From contig NZ_CP124620.1 in the NCBI RefSeq assembly GCF_030128875.1, positions 2,790,001 to 2,854,000 of the forward strand: 64,000 nt of DNA, given 5' to 3'. The notes below the pieces were generated by a model. It saw only the letters and a program-made list of their open reading frames with translations. It did not search any database and was not told the origin of the DNA. This document shows, piece by piece, positions 25,562 to 35,553 of this stretch. The translations under genes and the position numbers were made by a program. Each line of letters starts with the position of its first letter. The first letter of the stretch is position 1. The stretch is from Stenotrophomonas sp. BIO128-Bstrain (GTDB taxonomy: Bacteria > Pseudomonadota > Gammaproteobacteria > Xanthomonadales > Xanthomonadaceae).

Positions 25562-27235
25562 TCAACGCGCCGCGTCGTACACCGGTGCGCCATCGACCCA
25601 GGTCGAGCGCACCTGAAGGTCGGCCAGTTCGGCGGGGGCGACGCTGAGTGGATCGCGGTCGAGCACCACGAAATCCGCGCGCAGGCCGGGCTGCAACCGG
25701 CCGACCTGGGCGTCGTCATGGCCTGCCCACGCGGCGTCGGCAGTGAAACCCCGCAGCGCTTCGGCCGCGGTCAGGCGCTGATCGGGCTGCCAGCCCGCCG
25801 GCGGTTGGCCGGCACGGTCCTGGCGGGTGACGGCGGCATACAGGCCCAGGCGGGGATCCACCTGCTCCACCGGGAAATCCGACCCCAGCGCAAGCCGAGC
25901 ACCGGAGGCCAGCATCCGTCGCCACGCATAGGCACCAAGGATGCGCTCGGGCCCGACCCGATCCTGCGCCCAGCCCATGTCCGAGGTGGCGTGGGTAGGT
26001 TGCATCGAGGCGATCACGCCGAGCTGGGCAAAGCGCGGAATGTCCTCCAGCGCAACCACCTGCGCATGTTCGATGCGCCAGCGATGGTCGCCACTGCGGC
26101 GCTCGCCGAGCACCCGTGCATAGGTATCCAGCGCGATCCGGTTGCCGCGGTCGCCGATCGCATGCGTGGCGACCTGGACATGGCAGGCATCGGCTTTGCG
26201 CACGGCGGTCTCGAAGTCCTCAGGTGAGGTGACCAGCAAGCCGCGGTTGTGCGGGTCATCGCTGTAATCTGCCAACAGCGCCGCACCGCGGCTGCCCAGC
26301 GCGCCATCCATAAACAGTTTGACCCCGCGCATTTCCAGCCGGCCGCCGGCGTGCTGGTAGGCCCCGTTCGCGCACAGATCGGCCAATGCTTCGCTGTTGC
26401 CATCGGCATAGGCATCGATGCGCAGCGGCAACTTGCCGGCGTCGGCGAAGCGGCGCATCAGGGCCAGATCGGCGCGCGATACGCCCATGTCGTGCACGCC
26501 GGTCAGGCCCTGGCTGACTGCTTTGTCGAGCGCGCGGGTCAGCATCTGCTCGCGTGCGGCCTCGCCCGGGGCCGGTATCGCCGCCTGCACCAGGGTCATC
26601 GCTTCATCGATGAACACCCCGCTCGGCTGGCCCTTGGCATCACGCACGATGCGCCCACCTGCAGGCTGCCAGTTGCCCTTCAGCGCGCGTTGCCCGGGGC
26701 GCTGGGCGACCGCGCGCAGTGCCGCGCTGTTGCCCCAGCCGGCGTGGCCGTCGATGCGGCCCAACCAGACCGGGCGGTCCGGGAATGCAGCGTCGAGATC
26801 GGCCACGGTCGGAAACTGTTTGCCCGGCCAGCGGTTCTGGTCCCAGCCACTGCCCAGCAGCCAGCCCTCGGGGTTCTCCGCCGCAAAGCGCTGCAGGCGC
26901 GCGACGATGTCGGCAGTGCTGGTCGCGCCGGTCAGGTCGGCCTGCATCAGGGTGCTGCCGAGGAACATCAGGTGCGCGTGCGCGTCGATCAGGCCCGGGA
27001 TCACGGTCGCCTGGCCGACGTCGGTCAGCGCCGCCAGTGGATACAGCTCGAGCATCGCCTGCCGGTCACCGACGGCAAGCACGCGCCCGGTCTCGGTCTC
27101 CCATGCCAGCGCGGTGGCGGTCGGCGCGTCCGGATCGCCGGTGTGGATGGTGGCGGCGGTCAACAGGCGGACATCGGCCTGCGCGGTCCCCGCCAGCAGG
27201 CAGGCCATCAGGGCAGCGAAAGCAGTCGGACGCAT
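25562..27235 (-). CDS. Secreted YtcJ-like metal-dependent amidohydrolase
   Basis: 557 residues from MRPTAFAALMACLLAGTAQA, a signal peptide; an in-frame TTG 15 bases earlier is less likely because a GTGGGG site precedes the ATG. The amidohydrolase-superfamily features are PGLIDAHAHL (first metal HxH), GVHDMGVS, ATHAIGDRGN, RIEHAQV and GSDFPVEQVDP, in the order of the YtcJ/amidohydrolase-3 family. Substrates of this family are poorly known. It ends 16 bases from the convergent phzF-like gene. Confidence 0.85.
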   Translation of the reverse strand: MRPTAFAALMACLLAGTAQADVRLLTAATIHTGDPDAPTATALAWETETGRVLAVGDRQAMLELYPLAALTDVGQATVIPGLIDAHAHLMFLGSTLMQADLTGATSTADIVARLQRFAAENPEGWLLGSGWDQNRWPGKQFPTVADLDAAFPDRPVWLGRIDGHAGWGNSAALRAVAQRPGQRALKGNWQPAGGRIVRDAKGQPSGVFIDEAMTLVQAAIPAPGEAAREQMLTRALDKAVSQGLTGVHDMGVSRADLALMRRFADAGKLPLRIDAYADGNSEALADLCANGAYQHAGGRLEMRGVKLFMDGALGSRGAALLADYSDDPHNRGLLVTSPEDFETAVRKADACHVQVATHAIGDRGNRIALDTYARVLGERRSGDHRWRIEHAQVVALEDIPRFAQLGVIASMQPTHATSDMGWAQDRVGPERILGAYAWRRMLASGARLALGSDFPVEQVDPRLGLYAAVTRQDRAGQPPAGWQPDQRLTAAEALRGFTADAAWAGHDDAQVGRLQPGLRADFVVLDRDPLSVAPAELADLQVRSTWVDGAPVYDAAR

Positions 27236-27319
27236 GCAGACACCCCACAAAAGGAAAGCGGCGACTATGCGGCGGCCGCTTTCCCATCACAATCTGCCTG
27301 TGCACCAATCGTGCGCCGA

Positions 27320-27754
27320 TCAGCTGGCCAGTTCGGCTTCCAGCGTGATCGGCACCGCACTGAGCGCCTTGGAGACCGGGCAGTTCTGCTTGGCGTCATC
27401 GGCGATGGCACGGAACTGGGTGGCCTCGATGTTCGGCACCACGGCCTTCACCTTCAACGTGATCTGCGACAGCTGCGGGCCACCTTCCATCGAGAGGTCG
27501 ACCTTGGCTTCGGTATCCAGCGAGGTCGGCACGAAACCGGCTTCGGTGAGCTTGGCCGACAGCGCCATGGTGAAGCAGCCGGCGTGTGCGGCGGCGATCA
27601 GTTCTTCCGGGTTGGTGCCCTTCTCATCGCCGAAGCGGCTGCTGAAGGCATAGCGGGTTTTGTCCATCAAGCCGCTCTGGGGCGTGCTCAATTGTCCCTT
27701 GCCTGTCTTGAGGTCACCTTCCCAATGCGCGGTGGCATGACGCGAAATACCCAT
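27320..27754 (-). CDS. OsmC-type organic hydroperoxide reductase
   Basis: 144 residues from MGISRHATAHWEGDLK, preceded by an AGGAGA ribosome site; longer frame to 28009 rejected. The two redox cysteines of the OsmC/Ohr family are in place (AHAGCFTMAL and KQNCPVSKAL), and the TNPEELIAAAHAGCF stretch is typical of OsmC rather than Ohr. It would detoxify organic peroxides in the cytoplasm using thiol reductants. Single gene with its promoter in the 364-base upstream gap. Confidence 0.9.
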   Translation of the reverse strand: MGISRHATAHWEGDLKTGKGQLSTPQSGLMDKTRYAFSSRFGDEKGTNPEELIAAAHAGCFTMALSAKLTEAGFVPTSLDTEAKVDLSMEGGPQLSQITLKVKAVVPNIEATQFRAIADDAKQNCPVSKALSAVPITLEAELAS

Positions 27755-28118
27755 CGTTGATCTCCTGCGGGATGAATGGCCAGGCCAGCCTAGACCGGTC
27801 CGCGTTAGCACCGTGTCTGGCCGCCGCCAGCCTGCTGCCGGGTGTCGCCCCCAGCTGAATCGGCGATCAGGATGGATGCTGTTTTCAAGTGGTTTTCGTG
27901 CGACAGTCGGGGTGCGACGGTCCATGACCGATGGCACCCGCCGCGAGGGCGGACCCTGTTTTTTGGCTATGACCTGATGCACCGCGGTAACGAAGGGCGT
28001 GGAAATCACGAATTTTTATGCGTCTGCCTATTGGCGGCGCCCCACAGTTGCCCTACATTTCGCTTGCCGACGGGGTTCGGCGCGACCAAACAACCAACCG
28101 TTCACGGAACAGGAAACC
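27755..28118. other. Divergent intergenic region osmC-like / HU-like
   Basis: 364 bases, lower in GC than the surroundings. It contains a CCGCC/GGCGG hairpin followed by a T-run (about 27940-27963), a repeat-free AT-rich tract (AATTTTTATG near 28011) and a CAGGAAACC ribosome site for the HU-like gene. The hairpin plus T-run could be an attenuator or the end of a small RNA; no other feature was recognised. Confidence 0.5.
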
Positions 28119-28517
28119 ATGGCAAAGACCGCTAAGAAGGCTGCCCCGAAGAAGGCAGTAAAGAAAGTCGCTACGAAGGCAGCCGCGAAGCCGGCCGCTC
28201 CCAAGCCGATCAAGGAAGTGCTGAGCAAGTCTGGTCTGGTTGCACACATCGTTGAAGCGTCCGGCGTTGTCGCCAAGGACGTGCGCGCCGTGCTCGCCTC
28301 GCTGGAAGGCGCCGTCGCCGCTTCGGTGCACAAGAAGGGCGCTGGCAGCTTCACCCTGCCGGGCCTGCTGAAGATCTCCACCGTCAGCGTGCCGGCCAAG
28401 CCGAAGCGCAAGGGCATCAACCCGTTCACGAAGGAAGAGCAGTGGTTTGCCGCCAAGCCGGCGTCGACCAAGCTGAAGGTGCGTCCGCTCAAGAAGCTCA
28501 AGGACGCCGCGCTCTAA
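28119..28517 (+). CDS. HU-family DNA-binding protein with histone-like Lys/Ala N-terminal tail
   Basis: 132 residues. Residues 1-30 are almost only Lys, Ala and Pro (KTAKKAAPKKAVKK then VATKAAAKPAAPKP), resembling eukaryotic histone H1 tails. Residues about 33-125 form an HU/IHF-like fold: helices (LVAHIVEASGVVAKDV), the GAGSFTLPGLLKIS strand and the RKGINPFTKEEQWF arm. The start is the ATG at 28119 with CAGGAAACC in front; an upstream in-frame extension is rejected. It should bind and compact DNA; tails of this type are common in Xanthomonadaceae. The tail's lysines are candidate targets for acetylation or methylation, and a SET-domain gene lies 2 kb away. Confidence 0.88.
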   Translation: MAKTAKKAAPKKAVKKVATKAAAKPAAPKPIKEVLSKSGLVAHIVEASGVVAKDVRAVLASLEGAVAASVHKKGAGSFTLPGLLKISTVSVPAKPKRKGINPFTKEEQWFAAKPASTKLKVRPLKKLKDAAL

Positions 28518-28541
28518 TCTGCGCGCTTCCTGCAGCACCCG

Positions 28542-28572
28542 ACGGGACGGCTCACGCCGTCCCGTTTTTTTT
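28542..28572 (+). terminator. Rho-independent terminator of the HU-like gene
   Basis: ACGGGACGGC / GCCGTCCCGT stem with short loop (TCAC) and eight T residues, 25 bases after the stop codon. Confidence 0.95.
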
Positions 28573-28804
28573 GGAGGTTCTGCCATCCCATCGAGGCGGC
28601 GGGTGGGTCCGACGCTGGCGAAACACAGCGTTTCCAAAGCCATCAACGGCGCGCCCTTCCCGCGCAGATGCCTGTCCTGCCGTGATCCACGCGATGACAG
28701 GACCGGCCGGAACGCACAGGGTGGAACACTGCGTGCGACCGCGCCTGTCGTCGCGGTGCGGATCGCAGCCTATGGTGGCCTTGTCCCCCACCGCGCAGGC
28801 AGCC

Positions 28805-29116
28805 ATGGCCAGCTCTTCTTCCCAGCGTTACCGCATCACCGTCACCCCGATCGAAAAGGACGGCCTGCAGTGCAGCGGGCGCTGCACCATCGAGCTGGAG
28901 CATCGTGCGCAGCAGGACTGGATGCGCCTGCTGGAAATCGCACGGCGCAACACCGGCCTCAGCGGAGACGAACGGGCCGCGGCGATCGTCGCCACCCAGC
29001 TGCTGCGCGATCTCGCCCAGCGCCATGCCGATGAACCCAGCCACCCGCTGACCGTGCTGCAGCCGCAGCTGGACGAGGTGCTGGCCGCGCTGGAATCGAT
29101 CCAGGGCGCGCCCTGA
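28805..29116 (+). CDS. DUF3861-family protein
   Basis: 103 residues. The start MASSSSQRYRITVTPIEKDG and the strand CSGRCTIELEHRAQQDW match what I recall of DUF3861, a small uncharacterised proteobacterial family. The C-terminal half is helical (AAAIVATQLLRDLAQRH, VLQPQLDEVLAALESI). No signal peptide. The upstream in-frame extension to 28442 overlaps the HU gene and is not used. Function unknown. Confidence 0.65.
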   Translation: MASSSSQRYRITVTPIEKDGLQCSGRCTIELEHRAQQDWMRLLEIARRNTGLSGDERAAAIVATQLLRDLAQRHADEPSHPLTVLQPQLDEVLAALESIQGAP

Positions 29117-29196
29117 GCCCACCACCCGCACGCGTCAAAGCTGGATTCAGCCGCGCGCGTTATTGTTGGCGTCTCATTCCCGCACGGCCTGCCGTC

Positions 29197-29793
29197 ATGA
29201 ACGTTCGCCCGCTGTTGTCCCGCCTCGCCGCCTGCACCGTGCTGCTGGCCGCCGCCATCGGCGCGCAGGCCGCGCCCAGCATTTCCGGCCGTCAGTTGTC
29301 GGTGGGCGCCACCGATGTGCAGCAGTACCTCGATGGCAGTTTCCCGCGCACGCAGGACGCGCTGGGCGGCCTGATCGCGATGACCATGAGCCATCCCCAG
29401 CTCACCCTGCCGCAAGGCAACCGCCTGGATCTGGGTTTCGACATCGCCATGGCCACTGCCGGCGGCAACCCCGCCCCGCTGGGCAAGGTCAAGCTGAGCA
29501 GTGGCCTGCGTTATGACGCGCAGACCCAGGGCTTCCACCTGCAGGAACCGACGGTCGATGACTTCACGCCGGCCAACAATGGCGGCAAGCTCGATTCGCG
29601 CACGCGTGGCCTGCTCAACACCTGGCTGGTCGATTACGCCCGGCGCGAGCCGATCTACAAGATCGACCCGACGGTCGCGGCGGTCCTGGGCACGCTGCAG
29701 GTGCAGTCGGCGCAGGTAGAGAACGGCAAGCTGGTGGTCACCTTCAACCAGGACCTCGGTGCGTTGGTGCCGGCAGGCTTGCTGAGCAAGTAA
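29197..29793 (+). CDS. DUF1439-family periplasmic protein
   Basis: 198 residues with a signal peptide (LAACTVLLAAAIGAQAAPS). The body has the DUF1439 (YceB-like) character: beta strands around LDLGFDIAMAT and a TVAAVLGTLQVQSAQVENGKLVVTFNQ end. YceB is a lipoprotein in E. coli; here the cleavage region has no clear lipobox cysteine at the right place, so it is probably soluble. These proteins resemble lipid-binding folds but have no settled function. Confidence 0.7.
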   Translation: MNVRPLLSRLAACTVLLAAAIGAQAAPSISGRQLSVGATDVQQYLDGSFPRTQDALGGLIAMTMSHPQLTLPQGNRLDLGFDIAMATAGGNPAPLGKVKLSSGLRYDAQTQGFHLQEPTVDDFTPANNGGKLDSRTRGLLNTWLVDYARREPIYKIDPTVAAVLGTLQVQSAQVENGKLVVTFNQDLGALVPAGLLSK

Positions 29794-29832
29794 CCGGAAA
29801 TGGCACCGACCCACGGTCGGTGCGTGCATCCA

Positions 29833-30375
29833 TCAAGCGGCCAGCGCCTTGGCCACGGCATCGGCGAACGCCGGGATGTCACCCGGCTTGCGGCTGGTGA
29901 TCAGGCCACCATCCACCACCACCTCGGCATCGGTCCACTCGGCACCGGCATTGCCCAGATCGGTTTTCAGCGACGGCCACGAGGTCACCTTGCGGCCCTT
30001 GGCCAGGCCGGACTCGACCAGCAGCCACGGCCCGTGGCAGATCGCAGCAACCGGCTTGCCCGCGGCGCCGAAGGCCTTGATCAGGACCACCGCGTCGGTA
30101 TCGATGCGCAGCTTGTCGGGATTGATCACGCCGCCGGGGAGGACCAGCGCGTCGTAGTCGTCGGCCTTGGCGCCCTTCAAGGGGGCATCGACCTTCACGT
30201 TCTCGCCCCAGTCCTTGTCTTTCCAGCCGCGGATCTGACTGGCGTCACCGGGGGCGATCACCTTCACAGAGGCGCCCCAGGACTCCAGCAGTCGCTTGGG
30301 TTCCTGCAGCTCGGACTGTTCGAAACCATCGGTAGCGAGGATCGCGATGTGCTTGCCGTTGAGTGCATGTGCCAT
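29833..30375 (-). CDS. PfpI/DJ-1-family protein (YhbO-like deglycase)
   Basis: 180 residues with the class I glutamine-amidotransferase-like fold. Nucleophile Cys113 in AICHGPWLL, the acidic residue near FEQSELQEP, and the final helix of the PfpI group (ITSRKPGDIPAFADAVAKAL) are present. E. coli YhbO/YajL-type proteins have been reported as chaperones and protein or nucleotide deglycases acting on methylglyoxal adducts, though the deglycase role is debated. It follows the SET gene on the same strand, 123 bases downstream. Confidence 0.88.
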   Translation of the reverse strand: MAHALNGKHIAILATDGFEQSELQEPKRLLESWGASVKVIAPGDASQIRGWKDKDWGENVKVDAPLKGAKADDYDALVLPGGVINPDKLRIDTDAVVLIKAFGAAGKPVAAICHGPWLLVESGLAKGRKVTSWPSLKTDLGNAGAEWTDAEVVVDGGLITSRKPGDIPAFADAVAKALAA

Positions 30376-30498
30376 TGAGCGGCTCCAGTAAGTAGGAGCC
30401 TTCAGTGTGGCCAGGCATGCATTGGGCGACGGTGACCAGGATGTGCACAGCGTGTCGGCGCAGTCACCGGCGCACGTGGCCGGTGACCGCCGGCGCGG

Positions 30499-30966
30499 TC
30501 AGCGCTTGGGCTGGAGCATCGTGCCGGTGCACTTTTTAGAGCCGCAGCGGCATTCCCAGATCTTCTTCAGGCGCGCGGTGTGACGCTCGGCCAGGGTGAT
30601 GCCGTAGTTGTAGGTCAGCTCGTCGCCCGGCTGGATATCCTTGATCGCCTCGATGAAGACCTTGTCCTCGCGGCGGTTGTCGCCCTCGGCTTCCTCGATC
30701 ACCGCTTCGCAGTTGGGCTCGCAGCTGTGGTTGAGCCAGCGCGCATCATTGCCCTTGTAGTTCGCATCGATGACGTAGTCGTCATTGAGGGTGAACAGGA
30801 AGGTATGACCACTCTCCACATCCCCGGTGTCGTCGGCATCCACGTCGGCGTGGCTGCGCAGCAGACCCTTGTACTGGATGACCCGCTCACCTTTCTTGAT
30901 CGGCGCCAGCGCGAACACGCCATTGCCATGGATGGTGGACTTGCGGGCCTGGATCTTCTTGGGCAT
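30499..30966 (-). CDS. SET-domain protein-lysine methyltransferase
   Basis: 155 residues from MPKKIQARKS; the TTG 72 bases earlier is a less likely start. SET motifs are all here: HGNGVFALAPIKKGE at the N-terminus, RWLNHSCEPNCEA (the NHSC pseudoknot), GDELTYNYG, and a post-SET zinc cluster CRCGSKKC after WE. These residues form the S-adenosylmethionine and lysine channel, so the enzyme should be active. SET proteins are mostly eukaryotic; bacterial ones usually act on histone-like or ribosomal proteins. It is divergent from the suf operon and lies about 2 kb from an HU protein with a lysine-rich tail. Confidence 0.9.
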   Translation of the reverse strand: MPKKIQARKSTIHGNGVFALAPIKKGERVIQYKGLLRSHADVDADDTGDVESGHTFLFTLNDDYVIDANYKGNDARWLNHSCEPNCEAVIEEAEGDNRREDKVFIEAIKDIQPGDELTYNYGITLAERHTARLKKIWECRCGSKKCTGTMLQPKR

Positions 30967-31079
30967 CTGGCTGACCGTTGCGGTGGGAAGCCCCGATTCT
31001 CGCTTAATCTTTGTGATTGCCAAAGCGATGCGGTTCAATACGCCTCAAAGGCCGCCCTGCGGGCGCCTGAACGGGCGGG

Positions 31080-31108
31080 TTGGATGCCGGCGGAGAAAAG
31101 CGTACAAT
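31080..31108 (+). promoter_or_regulatory. Promoter of the suf operon
   Basis: TTGGAT (31080-31085) and TACAAT (31103-31108) with 17-base spacing, 30 bases upstream of the regulator ATG. The Rrf2 regulator encoded first in the operon probably acts here. Confidence 0.6.
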
Positions 31109-31138
31109 TTCAGTCCGCTTTATGGTTCTGCCCCCACC

Positions 31139-31591
31139 ATGCTCCGCGTCACCAAGCTTACCGATTACGCCACCGTCGTGCTGACCGTACTCGCCGCCCG
31201 CCCGGGCGAGGTGCTCAGTGCCACCGAACTGGCCGAGTTCGCCCGTCTGGAACCGCCAACCGTCAGCAAGCTTCTCAAGCCTCTGGCCCAGGCCGGGCTG
31301 GTGGAAGGCCTGCGCGGCGTGCGCGGCGGCTACCGGCTGACCCGCGCGGCGGACCAGATCACGCTGTTCGAGATCGTGGAAGCCATGGAAGGGCCGTTGG
31401 GCCTGACCGAGTGCGCCCACGACCACAGCCAATGCGGCCGCGAGCTGCAGTGCGGCGCCCGCAGCAGCTGGCGGATGATCAACGACGTGGTGTCCGAAGC
31501 GCTGCGCGCGGTCACCCTGGCGCAGATCCTGCCCCCTCTTCCCCTTGTTGACGCCCACCGCCGCGCGATCGCGGCGGATGTCGTCTCCTGA
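31139..31591 (+). CDS. Rrf2-family transcriptional regulator of the suf operon (IscR/SufR type)
   Basis: 150 residues. N-terminal winged helix ([19 protein letters not shown], then [19 protein letters not shown]) followed by the wing RGGYRLTRA. Three cysteines at 92, 99 and 105 ([15 protein letters not shown]) match the IscR cluster ligands at 92, 98 and 104 within one residue, so an [Fe-S] cluster is probably bound. It opens the suf operon and likely senses Fe-S supply and represses or activates it. sufB follows after 13 bases. Confidence 0.9.
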   Translation: MLRVTKLTDYATVVLTVLAARPGEVLSATELAEFARLEPPTVSKLLKPLAQAGLVEGLRGVRGGYRLTRAADQITLFEIVEAMEGPLGLTECAHDHSQCGRELQCGARSSWRMINDVVSEALRAVTLAQILPPLPLVDAHRRAIAADVVS

Positions 31592-31604
31592 TCAGGCAGC
31601 CCCC

Positions 31605-33076
<1,472 letters not shown>

Positions 33077-33080
<4 letters not shown>

Positions 33081-33481
33081 AGAGCGTGCTGACCTTGGCC
33101 CTGCTGCTTGGGGCTGCGGCGCCGGCGTCTGCCGAATCGGCCTGCGATGACCTGAGCACGCAGATGCAGATGAATGAGTGCGCCAACGAAGGGTTCGAAG
33201 AAGCCGACGCCGCGTTGAACGCGGTGTATCGGCAGGTGGTGGGCAAGCTGGCCGATGCACCGGTGGCGCTGGCCAACCTCAAAGCCGCCCAGCGCCTGTG
33301 GGTGCAGCTGCGCGATGCCGATCTGGAAGCGCAGTACCCGGTTGGCAAGGATGAAGACCCGCGCATGCTGTACGGCTCGATGTACCCGATGCTCTATTCC
33401 GGGGCCAAGACTGCATTGACTCAAACCCGCACCGATTACCTGCGCAAAGAATTCCTCGAGCGCAGCGAATACGACCTCTGA
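33077..33481 (+). CDS. LprI-like (DUF1311) secreted protein inside the suf operon
   Basis: 134 residues with a signal peptide ([17 protein letters not shown]). The mature part begins [16 protein letters not shown], with the paired cysteines and the [15 protein letters not shown] helix ([17 protein letters not shown]) of the DUF1311/lysozyme-inhibitor LprI family. It is translated from an ATGA overlap with sufB and followed after 45 bases by sufC, so it belongs to the operon although a periplasmic protein has no known part in cytoplasmic Fe-S assembly. Confidence 0.8.
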
Positions 33482-33526
33482 GTCGCGCTGCCTCCAGTTT
33501 CCCTATCTGACAAGACGATTATCGAC

Positions 33527-34291
33527 ATGTTGAAGATCGACAACCTCCACGCACGCATCGGCGAAAAAGAGATTCTCAAGGGCCTCTCGCTCGACGTGAA
33601 GCCCGGCCAGGTGCACGCCATCATGGGCCCCAACGGCGCCGGCAAGTCCACCCTGGGCAATGTCCTGGCCGGCCGCGACGGCTATGACGTGAGCGAAGGC
33701 AGCGTGCAGTTCGAAGGCCGTGACCTGCTCGAGCTGGCGCCGGAAGAACGCGCCGCCGCCGGCCTGTTCCTGGCCTTCCAGTACCCGGTGGAAATCCCGG
33801 GCGTGAACAACACCTACTTCCTGCGCGCCGCGCTCAACGCCCAGCGCAAGGCGCGCGGCGAGGAAGAACTGGATTCGATGCAGTTCCTCAAGCTGGTGCG
33901 CCAGAAGCTGGCCGTGCTGCACCTGAAGGACGAACTGCTGCACCGCGGCGTCAACGAAGGCTTCTCCGGTGGCGAGAAGAAGCGCAACGAGATCTTCCAG
34001 CTGGCCGTGCTCGAGCCGAAGCTGGCGATCCTGGATGAAACCGACTCCGGCCTGGACATCGATGCGCTCAAGAGCGTGGCCGACGGCGTCAACGCGCTGC
34101 GTTCGCCGGACCGTTCCTTCATCGTGATCACCCATTACCAGCGCCTGCTCGATTACATCAAGCCGGACGTGGTGCACGTGCTGGCCGATGGCAGGATCGT
34201 GCAGAGCGGCGGCCCGGAACTGGCCCTGGAACTGGAAGCCCATGGCTACCACTTCCTGAAGGACCGCGTGGTGCCGGAGGCAGCGGTCTGA
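33527..34291 (+). CDS. sufC: Fe-S cluster assembly ATPase SufC
   Basis: 254 residues, an ABC-type ATPase. Walker A GPNGAGKST (34-42), Q-loop FQYPVEIPGV, signature FSGGEKKRNEI, Walker B LAILDETDSGLDI and the H-loop VITHYQRLL are all canonical for SufC. It drives conformational change in SufBCD. It ends with TGA overlapping the sufD ATG by one base. Confidence 0.97.
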   Translation: MLKIDNLHARIGEKEILKGLSLDVKPGQVHAIMGPNGAGKSTLGNVLAGRDGYDVSEGSVQFEGRDLLELAPEERAAAGLFLAFQYPVEIPGVNNTYFLRAALNAQRKARGEEELDSMQFLKLVRQKLAVLHLKDELLHRGVNEGFSGGEKKRNEIFQLAVLEPKLAILDETDSGLDIDALKSVADGVNALRSPDRSFIVITHYQRLLDYIKPDVVHVLADGRIVQSGGPELALELEAHGYHFLKDRVVPEAAV

Positions 34292-35553
34292 TGAGCGCCC
34301 TGCTCGATTCCCTCGCCAGCGGCTTCTGCGGCAGCGATGCACGTCGCGCCGAGCTGGATGCCGCGCTGCAGGCCGGCCTGCCCGACCCGCGTACCGAAGC
34401 CTGGAAATACACGTCGCTGCGCCAGCTGGAGCGTCGCAGCTTCCAGCCCGCCCCGCTCGCCCCGGCCGTGGTCGATGCCGCCCTGCTGGCCGACATCCCG
34501 TCGCCGCGGCTGGTGTTCGTCAATGGCCGCCCGTCCGGCGCGCTCAGCGATGTCGCGGCGGTGCCGGCCGGTGTGCAGCTGGCCACACTGTCCTCGGCGC
34601 TGGCCGCCGGCGATGAAGCCGCCCGTTTCCTTGGCCGTCGCTTCGAGCGCAGCGAGGAAGTATTCGCCCGTCTCAACGCTGCACTCGCCGATGAAGGCGT
34701 GCTGCTGCGCGTGGAAGAAGGCGTGCAGGTCGAGGCGCCGCTGCAGCTGGTCTTCATCAGCGTGGCCGGCGAGACCGATCTGTCCTGGCACCATCGCCAC
34801 CTGATCGAACTGCGCAGCGGTGCCGCGCTGGGCGTGGTCGAGCATCACCTGCATGTCGGTGATGCCGCGCACCTGGACAACACCCTGGTGCACGTCCACC
34901 TCGCGCAGGATGCCGTGCTCTCGCACGCCCGCGTGCAGGCCGATGCCACCCGCGCCACCTCGCTGCTGCGCACCGACGCCGTACTGGCCCGCAACGCGCA
35001 GTACCGCCGCGTGGACCTGGAGCTGGGTGCGGCACTGAGCCGCCATGAGCTCAACGTCCGCCTGGAAGGCGACAACGCCCAGCTGACCGCCAACGGTGTG
35101 CTGCTCGGCAATGGCCGCCGCCATGTCGATACGCGCCTGGGCATCGAGCACATCGCGCGCGATACCGCCTCGGAAATGGTCTGGCGTGGCGTCGCCGCCA
35201 ACCGCAGCCGCGTGGTCTTCCACGGCGGCATCCACATCCGCGAAGGCGCCGATGGCACCGACGCCAACCTCTCCAACAAGAACCTGCTGCTGTCGGCCGA
35301 TGCCGAGATCGATACCCAGCCCACCCTGGTGATCGATGCCGACGAAGTAAAGGCGGCACATGGCGCCACGGTTGGTCAGCTTGATGCCAACGCGCTGTTC
35401 TACCTGCGCTCGCGCGGCTTGCCGGCCGATCGTGCACAGCAGCTGCTGAGCGCCGCGTTCTGCCATGAACCGTTGAACGTCCTCGACGCACGCCTGACCG
35501 AGCAGCTCACCGCCCAGCTCAGCCGTGCGCTGGCCGTGGCGGGCGTGGCATGA
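34291..35553 (+). CDS. sufD: Fe-S cluster assembly protein SufD
   Basis: 420 residues. The N-terminal part has the PRTEAWKYTSLRQLE motif found in SufD, the middle is beta-helical with the NRSRVVFHGGIHIREGADGTDA strand, and the C-terminus ends with LFYLRSRGLPADRAQQLLSAAFCHEPL. This last segment includes the His (HGATVGQLD) region involved in cluster building at the SufB-SufD interface. Stop overlaps the sufS start by four bases. Confidence 0.95.
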   Translation: MSALLDSLASGFCGSDARRAELDAALQAGLPDPRTEAWKYTSLRQLERRSFQPAPLAPAVVDAALLADIPSPRLVFVNGRPSGALSDVAAVPAGVQLATLSSALAAGDEAARFLGRRFERSEEVFARLNAALADEGVLLRVEEGVQVEAPLQLVFISVAGETDLSWHHRHLIELRSGAALGVVEHHLHVGDAAHLDNTLVHVHLAQDAVLSHARVQADATRATSLLRTDAVLARNAQYRRVDLELGAALSRHELNVRLEGDNAQLTANGVLLGNGRRHVDTRLGIEHIARDTASEMVWRGVAANRSRVVFHGGIHIREGADGTDANLSNKNLLLSADAEIDTQPTLVIDADEVKAAHGATVGQLDANALFYLRSRGLPADRAQQLLSAAFCHEPLNVLDARLTEQLTAQLSRALAVAGVA

